64,000 bases of DNA, from the NCBI RefSeq assembly GCF_008831285.2, contig NC_045141.1, positions 1,986,001-2,050,000 on the forward strand. Reading direction: 5' to 3'. The translations under genes and the position numbers were made by a program. The stretch is from Nymphaea colorata. Its lineage: Eukaryota > Streptophyta > Magnoliopsida > Nymphaeales > Nymphaeaceae. The notes under the pieces were generated by a model. The model was not told the origin of the DNA. It was given only the letters and a program-made list of their open reading frames with translations, and searched no databases. Position 1 is the first letter of the stretch; each line of letters opens with the position of its first letter. Below are positions 14,301-25,532 of the stretch, one piece after another.

Positions 14301-14830
14301 GTTTCCAAATCCAATTGTTACTGATTTCTAAATACAGTATGGTTTTCCCAACCCAAATAAGACAAATTTTCCAGACCAATTTCCAAATTAAAACAACCCT
14401 CAAATTGTTTGCAATCTCTTAAATGGTAAATAGTTATCTAGTTTATTTTGAAAGATTACTCTGACGCACATGCGGAGAAGGGCTGAATAAGATAGAGTCA
14501 AGTCGAAAGTATTAAACACTTGCTGAAGCATCTTAAAGTGTGCATAAAAGGACGTCCAGCATATTTTATTCTTTTATTTTTGTTTGAATTATATTTAAGT
14601 TTGGATGGTGTATCTCTTAAGGTACATACACAAACACACACATATACAGGAGGATTCAAACCTGTTGGATGTCAAGATTCACTGTTTGGTCAAAAATTAA
14701 AAATTTATCCTTGAAATTGCCACAATTGGTTTTAAAAGTATCATGATTATTGCTAAACTTCATGAGAACTTGGACTGATTGTTTTCTAGTGACATTTTTA
14801 AAATTTTGTCATCGGACATTAAGTAAATTT
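11391..14830. other. Intergenic, no gene recognised
   Basis: A (CA)n run lies at 11461-11484. At 14029-14080 the phrase ctaatagatgtgaaagt occurs twice, and at 14110-14420 variants of atccaaatccaa recur as a degenerate repeat. No open frame above background and no domain was recognised on either strand. If the neighbouring copia relic had a gag region and 5' LTR, they should lie in the first 2 kb of this stretch, but I could not see them. Confidence 0.4.
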
Positions 14831-14836
14831 GGACTC

Positions 14837-14837
<1 letters not shown>

Positions 14838-14906
<69 letters not shown>
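14838..14906. repeat. (TA)n microsatellite
   Basis: About 34 uninterrupted TA units. Confidence 0.95.
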
Positions 14907-14910
<4 letters not shown>

Positions 14911-15208
14911 GTGAATAATGATATAGGGTATTGAGTCACATTGAAAGGAAAAAGAAAAACAAACTAATACTTTTATTAAATAATAAAAATATTTTTTTTT
15001 CTTGGTTAAAAGGTAGATAGGGAGGAAAACTGCTCTCATAATCTCATTTTATCCTTACATCTGTGGAAATCAAATCTAGACCATCCGATTTTAAATCAGA
15101 CGGTCCAAATCTCTCTCTCCCTTCCTCTGAGAACTTCTTCCTCCTCCCTCTCTCTCTTCCCCTCCAACTCACCTGTTCACCTGTGTAGGGAGCTTTGGCA
15201 GCTCCTCC

Positions 15209-15561
15209 CCTGACAGCTCTGCCCATGTGGCGTCGTTGGAGCTTTCCTTGCCTCTGCCATCATGGGCAGAGGTTTTCCACTTTTACCTATGATTGGTAGA
15301 GGCAGGGAAGCACCACCCCTCCCCCCACCATTGCCAGCGGGGCCAGCGTCGCCTAGCGGGTTGGGCAGCGTCGGCCCCACCGGCGACGTTAGTGGGGGAG
15401 TGGCGGGGCTCCCCCTGCCTCTACCCATCGTGGGTAGAGGTGGGAAGCCTCTATAAATTGTGGGTAGGCAGCTCTACCATTGCCATAGCCAGGAAGGGCA
15501 TTGGGTGGCCCCGACAATGCCCAACGGCCTCGCTGGCGACCTCTAGGGCAGAGCTGTCAGG
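15209..15561. repeat. GC-rich foldback (inverted repeat)
   Basis: The 16-mer CCTGACAGCTCTGCCC at 15209-15224 recurs as its exact reverse complement at 15546-15561. Further imperfect pairing continues inside: gattggtagaggca near 15290 against tacccatcgtgggtagaggt near 15425. The stretch is far richer in G+C than its surroundings and is open in several frames on both strands, which follows from composition and not from coding. It may be a foldback or MITE-type element, or a captured gene fragment with inverted ends. No target duplication was identified. Confidence 0.55.
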
Positions 15562-15689
15562 GCTCCGGTTGCAAGAAGAAGGGAGACGGAGACGGAGACA
15601 GAGAGGGATTGAGGAGATATGATGGAAATGATCTGGGTTATCCAATCTAGATTGGATGGCTGCCAGCTATATAACAATTTCTAAATTTC

Positions 15690-15797
15690 TGATGGAGAAA
15701 TCTTCCAGCTTCTCACAGTACACAGCCTATGACATGGGATAAAGATCTAGATGGCTGGAGGATTTGATCTCCTCTCTCTCTCTCACTCACTATATCC

Positions 15798-15851
<54 letters not shown>

Positions 15852-15913
15852 GTGTGTATATATAATGGAGAAATCATTCAGCCTCTCACAATGCGCATGG
15901 CAGCGGACTAGTG

Positions 15914-15970
<57 letters not shown>

Positions 15971-16032
15971 GAGAAATCATTCAGCCTCTCACAACGCTTT
16001 ACTCTATGCATGGCAGCGGACTAAGTGTTGAA
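15690..16032. repeat. Local duplications with (TC)n/(TA)n tracts
   Basis: The sequence around ggagaaatcattcagcctct occurs at 15867-15918 and again at 15970-16032, both with catggcagcggacta and gtgttgaa following. A weaker third copy starts at 15691 (ggagaaatcttccagcttct). The two close copies are separated by a (TA)n run at about 15919-15966. A (TC)n-(TA)n run lies at 15797-15846. Confidence 0.75.
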
Positions 16033-16039
16033 TCACATC

Positions 16040-17318
16040 TATGTGATGCAGTACATTTGATGCGGGTGATTGCATGGTGGGTGGATTGGCGAGACAGTTT
16101 CAGCTTCCCATATATATAATTTTTTTTTCTAGCATTTTTCTAGGCATATCTGACCAAAGACCATGCTGCTAGCCGTCTCCCTTGGTCAATAGCTCCGAAG
16201 AGCTGCTGGACAGCTAGCCCCCTTCTCTCTGTCCGCATGTGTTCTTGTGTAAATACTCACAACCTGCTCTTTTGAAGAACTTTGAACATAGTTTGTTTGT
16301 TATTCAATCTTTGTGTTATATTTTTCAATTTACATTATTGACAAGCTTTGTAATTGGCCTTTTGACATTTCTCTCAACTTCTGTATAGTGTCAAGGCTGA
16401 AGGTTGAAGCCTTCTTTGCGATTGACTATGGCAGTTTTCTAACTTATAAGCAGTTTGAGTTTCTGAATGTAAATCAATCTACTTAAACAGACGAGCGACA
16501 ATACAAATTTAAGCATTAAAAGTATTAAGAACTTGAAGAAAAAGACTTTTAGTTAATTTCTAATGTTAGATATATTGTTAAATTTAATTTAATTTTTCTA
16601 TTTGTTTCCTAAATAACTGATTAGGGTACAATGTTTCATCTAAATGTTGTATTACATAGGGTTATCAGTCTAAGATGTGGATTAGGGGAATCTATAGAAG
16701 CGGAAATTTGTTCTTCTAAACTTTGTTAATTTTTATCAATAAAATAAATTTGAAGTACTTCACAAAAGGCTGTAGCATCCTACCTTGGACAAATTATCTT
16801 CTTTGTAATTGCAAAGGAGAATTGGAAAGAATATTTCTTCTATAAGGATTATATTTTAGAAAAAATGAAAGCATATCCTTTTGGTTCAAGAACATTTCTC
16901 TCTTCTGAACTTTTTGAATTAAAACACTTGGATATATGAGGATGTTTGGGTATACTTTCTCAAATTTGAACGTAAAGCCTTCAACTGTTTTAAAATATTT
17001 TTAAAATAATACAAAATTGATTCAATGCTACTCTTATCATGCTCAGAACTTATTCTAGACGATATTGCTTTTCAAGTGAATTCAAGAATACTTGGGAAAA
17101 GATGGCATGCTACACCAAAGGTTTTGCCTCAATAATCCTTAGCAAAATGGCCTTGATCCAAAATAATGCATATAGACATTATTCAAACCGCTAAAACTTT
17201 AATCATTTAATTCCAATAATGTCCCCAAATAGATTTTGGGCAGAAGCTGCTCTTATCACAGCATATTTGATAAAACGAAAGTCTTCCACGTCTTCAGAAT
17301 GTTTTCCCAATCACATAG
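16040..17318. other. Intergenic, no gene recognised
   Basis: AT-rich with no domain. The part from 16140 to 16400 has a promoter or LTR-like look (a run of agctgctggacagctag, then a T-rich tract), but I found no second copy or TG...CA boundaries. It ends at the gypsy LTR. Confidence 0.35.
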
Positions 17319-17578
17319 TGTTACCCATCGGCTAACATGAGCTGCAATTAAAGAAACACACTACGCACGCACTGTTAACCTAACCTCCCAAAAAATGAGG
17401 GTAAAACGTCTGAGCTCGAGAGGGAGTCTATTTCATTACTCATAATTCCCATAAAAGCAACATATACTACCTTTGTAAGGGTAGGAATGGGTCGCCTGCT
17501 CGATAGGACTCACCCACACTTATTACTAACTTCCCTTTACAACTACTAGGAAAGACATTTTAGGGCCTGAGGCCATCA
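17319..17578 (-). repeat. Gypsy 3' LTR
   Basis: On the plus strand it begins tgttaccc and ends ggccatca, giving the usual TG...CA termini when read on either strand. It aligns along its length with 35243-35491: both share gcaat(t)aaagaaacac, agggtaaaac, tattactaa and agggc(c/g)tg in order. The copies differ by many substitutions and small indels. Confidence 0.85.
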
Positions 17579-17594
17579 ATGACCCTCCCTTAAC
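17579..17594 (-). other. Gypsy polypurine tract, split by hAT target site
   Basis: Read on the minus strand, the bases just upstream of the 3' LTR are purine-rich (gttaagggagggtcat), which is where the plus-strand primer of a gypsy element lies. The 8 bases CCCTTAAC at 17587-17594 are repeated at 24549-24556, so the hAT transposon landed inside this tract. Confidence 0.75.
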
Positions 17595-17790
17595 TAGGGC
17601 TGCACAACGAGTCGAGCTAACTCGGGCTCGACTCGAACTCGCTCGAAAAAGCTCGGCTCGAGCTCGACTCATTTATAAATGAGTCGAGTTCGAGCTCATA
17701 GTTAAACTCGAAACCATAAACGAGTCGAGTTCGAGTTTAAAGAACTCGACTCGTTTAAACTCGACTCGACTCGTTATATAACGAGTTGAA
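17595..17790. repeat. hAT left terminal and subterminal repeats
   Basis: After the terminal inverted repeat, variants of ctcgagctcgactc and gagtcgag recur about every 10-20 bases in both orientations. They include a near-perfect 40-bp palindrome at 17656-17695, centred on atttataaat, and further palindromic units at 17715-17785. In hAT elements, clusters of short subterminal repeats are transposase-binding sites; that role here is inferred. Confidence 0.85.
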
Positions 17791-19396
17791 TTATATAAAC
17801 CGGTTCGTAAAAGCGATTCACCGGTTTAGGGTTTTACTGAGGTCTCCTCTTATAGCTTACTCTTCCTCCGTCTTCCCGACTTCTCTCTGCGGCGCTGACT
17901 CTCTTTCTTCTCGTTTGCTCTCTCTCTTCCCGTCTTTGCTCTTTCGTCGACCACGGACCACCCTTCGCCTTCGGTCTTCCATCTTCGCCCTTCGGTCTTC
18001 ACTCTTCCTTCTTCCCGTTTCACTCTTCCCGTCTGCTCTCTTGCTGTCTTCCTTCTTCCTTCGACCACGACAACCAGACCAAACCTGAGGCTGAGGGCAC
18101 TTGCTGTCTTGCTGAGTTGTTGTCTTCCAACTGCTCTCTCTCTTCCATTGTTGCTGCCTTCTCTCGCCGCCACCGGCCCACCACTGCTGCCTTCTCTCGC
18201 TGCCGCTGCTGCTGTTGCTGCCTTCTTTGTTTTGCTGCTTCCGCCTTCACGCCAGGTACCCCTTCGACCTTCCTTTTTTCTTTTGCTTGTTGTTGTTCTT
18301 CTTCCTCCTCCTCCCAACTGATTTTGCCCAAATAAAACCCACCAGAAATCACTGCTGCAGCTGCCTCAGTAGCATCGGTTGCCCCTCTCGCTCTTGCTGT
18401 AGCTCATGCTCCCGCCTTCGCAACAAGTACCTCTTCGGCTTTCCTTTTTTCTTCGCCTCAGTAGCATCGGTTGCCCCTTTTTATGCTGTAAGTTTTTTCT
18501 AGTTTTTTGTTGAACCATGTTGCATTGATGATGTATTTTTGAGAAGGTTATCTTGTTTTGTACCTGCTGGTGTTGCTTCAGCTCACCATATTCAGCAGTC
18601 TGCTAATGATAAGTGCTTTCCACTCAATATATGCACATTAAACACTCAATATATGCACATTAAACTTGGCTTGTTCTAGAGTTTAATGTCGTTAAGTGAG
18701 TTATCAATTGACAGAGTCAAATCCTGTAAACATTTGTTGGTTATTTCTATGTACAACTTCAAAACTTTTTCTTGCTTTTGATATTAGAAAATGATATGCA
18801 CATATGTAGCCATGCGACCCTGGAGCTGCTGGATATACAATCAAGGAGGCAGTATCTCTGGTTAGAAGCATGGTGAGCACCAGACCATGTATAGCAAGAG
18901 CCCTGATATTCTGTTTGCTTCTATAGCTGTTCTGTTATAGTCACCAATGGTCTACTAAAGTTATGATTCTATTGTTGTAGATGCATTTGACAAGATTCCA
19001 GGACAGCGAGCTCTTGCTTTGCAACTTTCGACTGTCAAGCTCTTTGGGCTTACGCTATTGGTCCAGAACCAGAACTGATTTATCTTTAAGGTAGATGTCT
19101 CATTATATCTACACATAAATATTTGCTTCACAGAGTTTTCTTTAGTCTTTTTGGTTATCATAAGAAGCTCTGGAAGAAACAAAAGTAGATGTGGTGCCAT
19201 GTACAAATAATATGTGAACTTGGTAGATTTGTTTCACTGGATTTTCTTTTAGCATCCGTTGTTACCATTGTTGGTTTTTTTTTAGGTGGCGGCACCACTG
19301 AGACCATTTCACTCAAATTTCAGTCCATTTTCCACATTGTTCCCTTTTTCCTAAAACTTTTTTCTTTTAATCTTGGAGTTCAATGATTGAGCTTCA

Positions 19397-19428
<32 letters not shown>

Positions 19429-20475
19429 AGAGGAGAGGAGAAAGAAGCATATTTCAAGCAATGGTATTCAAAAGTCACACTTGAAAGGTTATTTGCCTAT
19501 TAACTTAACTTCCAGTCCTTGCACATACATGGGAGGTCAAAGAGTTCCATCATTTTTTTTTTGTGTGAAAACTCCAAGAGATTTTGAGTTTCTATTTACT
19601 TATGTTACTGGAAGATATATTGCAGTCTCTTTTCTTTTTCCCTTTTGTACTTAATGCACCCAAACAGATGAATTTCTCGGTTCAACTATCAAGGTTGACC
19701 ACAACTAAATTCAAGGAATGTATGAAATTCTTCCTAACTCAATGACTTCAAAGGCAAGTCAACAGCTCCAGAAGGAAAAATCCTACAAGCTCTGACAAAA
19801 GGTGTCAGTCCATGTTCTTTGGTGAAAATTTTACACTTTTGGCATGCATGGCTAGCATTCAAAGCCACACAGCAGGGAATAAAGTTCCCGTTTATTCAAC
19901 AAGATCTATGATGTAATTTCACCATCCTCATGCAGTATGTGTTCTAGTGTACCTTGGCTGTGATGAAACATCTTTGTCTTCTTTTGGAACATCGAGACGA
20001 CTAACCTGGTAATTTCCATGATTTGCTAGTGAGCACATAATAATTGTGAAAAAAAAAATTCATAAATGAACACCATCTGTCAACAGAAAATAAAAACGTA
20101 TACATTATAGATGTATATGCATACTAGTATATATATTTAAAAGACCATATATGTGATATCAAGGATAAGTATGTCATTTCTTAGTTCTTCCTCTATACAT
20201 CCACCTGTTGTTCTTTTTGTGTTTCCATAATTATCTTTTTTTACATTGTTTTGCAGCTCATGTTCTGGTTAAGCTTGACTTTCGGCCAGACTGAGCTATA
20301 TATTAGCAGCAATCAAGTAGCAATCGAGCCGGTGCGTTGTTGTTGGTTGCATGTCTTTAATTCCTTCTTATTTTAATTTGTTTTTACGAAAACGCATTGT
20401 GAATTTAAATTTTGCAGTATATAACTGTAGTTAATTATTGTATTACAGATTAGTCCTTCTATCTACGGAAGAAGA
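17791..20475 (+). other. hAT 5' non-coding region
   Basis: This probably holds the transposase promoter and a spliced 5' leader. A pyrimidine-rich tract at 17840-18480 is rich in CTTC and CTGCTG. It is open on both strands, but its translations are low-complexity Ser/Leu or Arg/Glu runs. A donor-like caggtacc lies near 18252. An acceptor-like ttgtattacag ends at about 20450, 26 bases before the transposase ATG, suggesting a leader intron. A perfect 22-bp tandem duplication occupies 18621-18642 and 18643-18664. A short (TA)n(GA)n tract sits near 19400-19435. Confidence 0.5.
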
Positions 20476-22524
20476 ATGTCTTCACCGATAGAAAATACTA
20501 TTAGTAAAGACAAACAAGTAATATGCAGTTCAGGAGCAGGTTCAACAGAACCACATAATGTAGGAAGCTCTACACAACAGTCTATAGCTCATGACAGTTT
20601 AAATCCTACTAATACAAGGTCTGTTGAAAATGAGGATGTAACTGTGGGTGGTATGAAAAGACAAATGGCAAGAACTTCTTCAGTTTGGAATGATTTTGAA
20701 GAAGTAACTGTGGGTGGTGTCAAAAAAGGTAGATGCAAGTATTGTAAAACAACATTTGTTATAAGTTCAGGAGGGTGTACATCATCAATGAAAAGACATA
20801 AATGTCTTATGCGTTCTGGTAGTTTGACGCAAAATACTTTGAGGTTTGGGATTAGTGAAGTTTCAGGCCTTACAAAGGAAGTAATAAGTAAGGGTGCCAA
20901 ACTTGATACTGAAAAGATAAGAGAAATAATAGCAAAGATGGTAGTTTGTCATGAGTATGCATTCAATATGGTTGAACATTGTTGGTTTAGATTTTTAATG
21001 AAGGTTGCTTTTCCAAATTGGGTACCCATTTCAAGGACAACAATGAAAAGAGATGTCATAAAATTATACGAGGTCGAAAAAAAGAAATTGAAGGAATATT
21101 TTAAAAGAGTTCCTTCTGTTGCTTTGACAACAGATATGTGGACGTCTAACCAACAAATTGGGTATATTTCCATTACAGCTCACTTCATAGATCATTCTTG
21201 GACACTTCAAAAGCGTATAATTGGTTTTAGCCAAGTCGAACCACCTCATACAGGGAAGAATCTAGCAAATGTGATTGCTAAAAATATTCAAGAATGGGAA
21301 ATAAAAAAGAAGATCATCTCAATTACGGTTGATAATGCTTCTTCTAATGATGTTCTTGTAAGAACATTAAAAGAAATTTTAGAGAAAAGTGGTGTAAGTC
21401 TATACCAAGGCGGTAAATTTTTTCATGTTCGTTGTTGTGCACATATTTTAAATCTAATGGTGCAAGATGGTTTGTCTGCAATTAGAGATGAACTTGGTAA
21501 GATCAGAGAGGCTGCCAAATACATAAAATGTTCCCCATCAAGACTTTACAACTTTGAGGTTATAGTAGATGAATTTGAAATGCGTGGTCAAAAGAAGTTG
21601 GTGCTAGATGTTTCAACTAGATGGAATTCTACTTACTTGATGTTGGAAGTTGCACTTATGTACAGACATGTGTTTGATAGATATGCTATGGAAGATGTTG
21701 GTTTTACTTGGTTGTTGGATGCAGAAGAATGGGAGAGAGTACAAAAAATATGTTCTTTTCTTGAAGCATTTTATAATGTTTCTGTTCTTTTTTCAGGGTC
21801 GAAGTATCCTACAACAAACCTATTTTTCTTAGAAATTTGGGGGGTTCAAGAATTATTACAAGAAGGAGTTACAAATGGGTCTAGCTTTATGAAGAGAATG
21901 GCATTCAAAATGAAGGAAAAAATTGATAAGTATTGGAGTTCCTGCAACATATTAATGGCTATTGCTTCGATACTAGATCCAAAGATATAGTTGAGTTTAA
22001 CAGACTTTGTCTTTTCAAAGACTTTTTGTCAAATAGAAGAAAAAGAAGAACATATGACATTAGTAAGAAGTACAATGCAAGACCTTTATAACAGCTACAT
22101 TGCAAAAATTGACGGCTCAAATAAAGATGTTGAAAGTGATTCTACTACTTTTATGAGAGGAACTGACCCATCATGTGGCAACTCTAGTAGAAGTAGAATA
22201 AGATTTTTTAGCTTTTTAAATAAAGCAGACAATGTTCATTTTCAAGCTTCAAAGTCTGAGCTTGATATGTATTTAGAAGATGGATTGCTCAAATGTGATG
22301 TTACCGCTCATGATTCGTTTGATATATTAATTTGGTGGAAAGATAAAGAACTGAAATACCCCATTTTATCACATATGGCAAGAGATATATTGTGTATTCC
22401 TATCACTACAGTTGCCTCTGAATCTGCTTTTAGTACTGGAGGTCGAATTGTGGATGAATCTAGGAGTTCATTGAGCCCAAAGACAGTAGAAGAATTAGTT
22501 TGTGCAGGCGATTGGATAAAATAG
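20476..22524 (+). pseudogene. hAT transposase, one in-frame stop
   Basis: The frame encodes a cut-and-paste transposase that would bind the element's ends in the nucleus. From the ATG at 20476, a BED-type zinc finger occupies roughly residues 65-115 (C87, C90, H108, C110). The RNase H-like catalytic fold follows, with D220 in TTDMWTS, D286 in ITVDNASSND and the CAHILNL motif around residues 321-327. After residue 504 a TAG (21988-21990) interrupts the frame just past ASILDPK. The same frame then continues for 178 codons with the hAT dimerisation region (YPILSHMARDILCIP, TTVASESAFSTGG, SSLSPKTVEELVCAGDWI). Total length of about 680 codons is normal for plant Ac/hAT transposases. No frameshift is visible. 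Without readthrough the C-terminal dimerisation domain is lost, so it is probably inactive, though only recently. Confidence 0.9.
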
Positions 22525-24360
22525 TATGGCGACCCTATGAATCTTGTACCGGTATTGCTAAAGGCAAGTACCAAAATGCATGTATATTTAGGTTTTATCA
22601 TGTTTATTTTACGCTTATATGTTATAGAAGTTGTTTACTTATCAACTATTGTTGGTTTTTTTTGTAGGGTACTGCTGAAGATGAGATTGCATGACATGAT
22701 TCAACAGTAGAAGAATTGGCAGCCAATCCATTCCGTGCTCTTTTCTTTATTGTTTTTATGATATTAGCATGTGCACTGTTCTCAAAGATGTGGATAGAAG
22801 TATTTGGCTTATCTTCTAGGGATGTTGGCAAAGCAGTTGATGGTAGATGCAAGTTTTTTTTTTTGATATTTCTGATTTATGCCAGCTTTTATATATTCTC
22901 CAATGAGCCTTTTCTTTTGTTTGTTTGCTTGTTTTTTTCTTGCTGTGTGTGTTTCTTTTCCTGCCATACGCACTGGGGTGAGGGGTACATACAGGCTTGG
23001 GTTTGTTAGCTGAGGTCTTCAACTCTTGACTGCCTCCAACATCTCATCTTGGTGATGAAGCCTTGAAGCCCATGTTGGTTTTTCATGCTTCATCTATAGC
23101 ATATTTAGCTGAATTTTTTATCCTTTGTTCATCGTAGGATTAGAGTTATGATTTATTATCACTGATTTGTTTGAAAAAGAACAAGAAAAACTTAAATTTG
23201 CCTTTAGGAACAGACTGTTTTCATTTGTATTCTTCATCAAAATGGAAAAAGAATTGTTTTTTTTTTTCTTGTTTCTAGTTTGTGTTGGATCTTTTTTATG
23301 TGTAAATAATTGTACATATCTGTTTCGGTTTAGCTTTCAAGTATAGCTGGTTCTGTTTGTAATTTTGGGCCACCGTAGGATGGTTTGCTGTCTTGGGGTC
23401 CCCTATTTATTTTAGCAAATGTAACTGACAAAAATTGAGGAATGTACTATACATTCTCTCTGCTCCTTCCTTTTTGTCTGAGTGATGAGATTGGCATGGC
23501 TGACATTTTCGAGAAATAACTTAATGTGTTGATTTTCAGAATATTGTTTCTGAAAAATGGTGCACGATCTATTTTAGCTGATCCCTGCTCCTTTTATTCT
23601 ACATGCATTGATGAACAGCCAATCTTTTTGATAAACTGAAAAATGTGTGTGTGTGTGTATTGGATTGAGTGCCAGCCAATCATGTTGATGGACAGCCTAT
23701 GCTAATCTACGTTGGATGATTTCTATTCTGCACTAAGGAGCATGTCCTTTATTATATCATCTATGTATTGGATGATTTCTGTTGGAAATTTGAACTGGGT
23801 TTTGGTGATCATGGCAGCTGGGTATGGGAAGTGCTTTGGAGAAACTGTGTGGACAGGCCTTTGGAGCTGGGAGGTTGAGGATGTTGGGGATTTACAAGCA
23901 AAGCCAGAGGTCATGGGTTATTTTCTGTTCTGCACAGCCTTGATCTTGACTCCTGTCTATGTCTTCTCAAACTATATTCTAAAGCTTGCTCAAATTGTTG
24001 CTGCTATTATCCAATTTCCGCTTGGAGATGATGCTCTGCTCAGATCTGGACTCGAATCTACTCGTCTGTTTTTCCATCAAAGGACATATGTAGCTATTGA
24101 AGTTGGCTTTTATTTTACCATACTGTGTAGCCAATTTCAAACTTTTATTTCCTCGTATACATTATGTCCTATTTACATTTTGTTCAGTTGTTCAGTCATC
24201 AGCTTATGATTCTATAATAGTTATTAATGAGAACAGTCTAATACCAAATGGTGTCTATTTGCAGCTCTAAACTGTTGACAGGGTTGACTCGGTTGAGTGA
24301 TTCACAAATTTCATCCCACGTCATGAAATTTACTAGATATTTTAAAAAGAAGGATCATAT
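22525..24360 (+). other. hAT 3' non-coding region
   Basis: Immediately after the transposase stop, the sequence still reads like decayed coding sequence. A T-rich tract ending in tttttttgtag at about 22667 precedes ggtactgctgaagatgagat, so a small 3' exon is possible. The frames at 22716-23009 and 23712-24209 are hydrophobic and match no family I know. A (GT)n run lies near 23646-23659. Confidence 0.4.
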
Positions 24361-24548
24361 TTTATTTAGACGAGCTAATCGAGTTAATCGAGTCGAGCTC
24401 GAGCTCGACTTTATTAAATCGAGTTGAGCTCGACCTTGTGTTAGGTAGCTCGAGTCGAGTTCGAGTCGAGTTCGAGCTCGAGCTTGTTGAGTCGAGTCGA
24501 GCTCGAGCTGGGCAAGCTCGAGCTCAACTCGGCTCGTGTGCAGCCCTA
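24361..24548. repeat. hAT right subterminal repeats and terminal repeat
   Basis: Dense copies of gagtcgag, gagctcgag and ctcgagtcgag in both orientations, ending with ggctcgtgtgcagccct and a final a. These mirror the left end. The minus-strand open frame across them is a repeat translation fused to the gypsy tail and is not a gene. Confidence 0.85.
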
Positions 24549-24556
24549 CCCTTAAC

Positions 24557-25273
24557 CAACCAACACCTTGTTGTCTCAATGTGTGAACCTTGGAAAACAA
24601 CCGCAGCTGTATAGCTACTGCGTCCTCCCACAATGGGCTGGGAGCTTCTGGTCCTTGCCACGTCACCAGCCAAGGGTAGGCGTTGAAGGTCTTGCCAAAC
24701 CTTTTAGAAGCTCGCCATTGGAGCACTCTGAATGAGAATAATTTGCTTGAAGGAATGACAGGCACTGGGCTGGCCACTTGCTCCTGCTCAGTCCTAGAAT
24801 AGCCGGCCTTCAATCTGGAAACATGAAACACATGATGAATGGATGAGCTTTCTAAAAGCTGCAGATTGTAGGCGGCTTACCAATCCTCCACAGCACCTTG
24901 CAGGGGCCTAAATACATGGCAGAAAGTTTATGGGCTCCCGCTGACCTGCACTGGACCTTTCCCACTGGCAAACTATTTAAAAAGACACACTGTCCTACTT
25001 CACACTCTTGGTGACGATGCTTTCTATTATGGTGCTTATTTATTCTGTTTTGAGCGGAGAAAAATTTGTTCTTAATGACCTCTACCACTTGATCCCTTAC
25101 TATAAGCTGAATAACCACCTTGTCTAGTTGTGACCCATGTAGGTCAGGTGGAACCCAACCCAAACACAATTTCAAATGGAAACTTTCCTAAGGCTGAGTG
25201 TATCATATTCAGTCTAAGGGAGGTATTCAGTCCAGGTGTGGGTTGGTACTTTGCGTAACACCTCAAGTATGTC
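24557..25273 (-). pseudogene. Gypsy integrase C-terminus and chromodomain-like tail
   Basis: The minus strand from 25273 reads VTYLRCYAKYQPTPGLN, then (25175-24870) a segment with VGQCVFLNS, AMYLGPCKVL and other integrase C-terminal wording. At 24831-24557 it gives FHVSRLKAGYS followed by VLQWRASKRFGK, WLVTWQGPE and LWEDAVAIQ, the layout of the chromodomain-like tail of plant chromoviruses. It joins the integrase core at 31768 once the copia insertion is removed: NRVL on one side continues as VTYLR on the other. A deletion after PGLN and several stops make it non-functional. Confidence 0.85.
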
Positions 25274-25278
25274 ACTAA

Positions 25279-25532
25279 TGTTGGGATTTACCCATCTGGA
25301 TAGTCTTACATCGATGCGGGTCCATATCCGTTGTTGGACCCTTGAGTATAAATACAAGACTCGTGTCTTGTGATGGGGACTGTAGCCGTTCTTCCAACAG
25401 CCGCCGACATTCAGTCGACAGTCACCTCTACAGGTATCACTTCCGCTTTAAAAAACACATGGATCGATGAACGCTTTTTGATTTCTGCATTCTTGTTTGT
25501 ACGCTACCTTGATTCCACGCAAAGCTCCAACA
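25279..25532 (+). repeat. Copia 5' LTR (internally deleted)
   Basis: 254 bp against 402 bp for the 3' LTR. A TATA box (tataaata) lies at 25347-25354. After cttgtgatgg it jumps directly to gactgtagccgttc. About 148 bp that the 3' LTR carries (roughly 31459-31606) is missing here, with atggg present at both edges of the deletion in the longer copy. Confidence 0.9.

Larger units (their letters stand above)
17595..24548 (+). mobile_element. hAT-superfamily DNA transposon, 6954 bp
   Basis: The left end reads TAGGGCTGCACAACGAG and the right end, reverse-complemented, reads TAGGGCTGCACACGAG. The terminal inverted repeat is therefore about 16-17 bp with one indel. Both ends are flanked by the identical 8 bases CCCTTAAC (17587-17594 and 24549-24556), the target-duplication length of hAT elements. 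Inside lies a plus-strand transposase frame (20476-22524) with hAT zinc finger, catalytic and dimerisation motifs. About 200 bp at each end is packed with GAGTCGAG/CTCGACTC repeats. The element is potentially complete, apart from one stop codon in the transposase. It sits in the polypurine tract of an older gypsy element. Confidence 0.95.

Noticed and set aside
15177-15645. GC-rich open frames of 60-110 codons
   Set aside because: Overlapping frames on both strands of a foldback, with no known domain; explained by GC content.
17786-18502. Open frames rich in Ser/Leu or Arg/Glu on both strands
   Set aside because: Low-complexity CTTC/CTGCTG-rich leader inside the hAT element; frames are open on both strands because of composition.
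23712-24209. Plus-strand frame of 165 codons with hydrophobic segments
   Set aside because: Inside the hAT 3' non-coding region, no recognised family, and ATG context and composition are not gene-like.
24355-24831. Minus-strand 158-codon frame as a single protein
   Set aside because: Only the first part (24831-24557) is gypsy chromodomain-like tail. The rest is hAT subterminal repeat read in frame across the insertion point.
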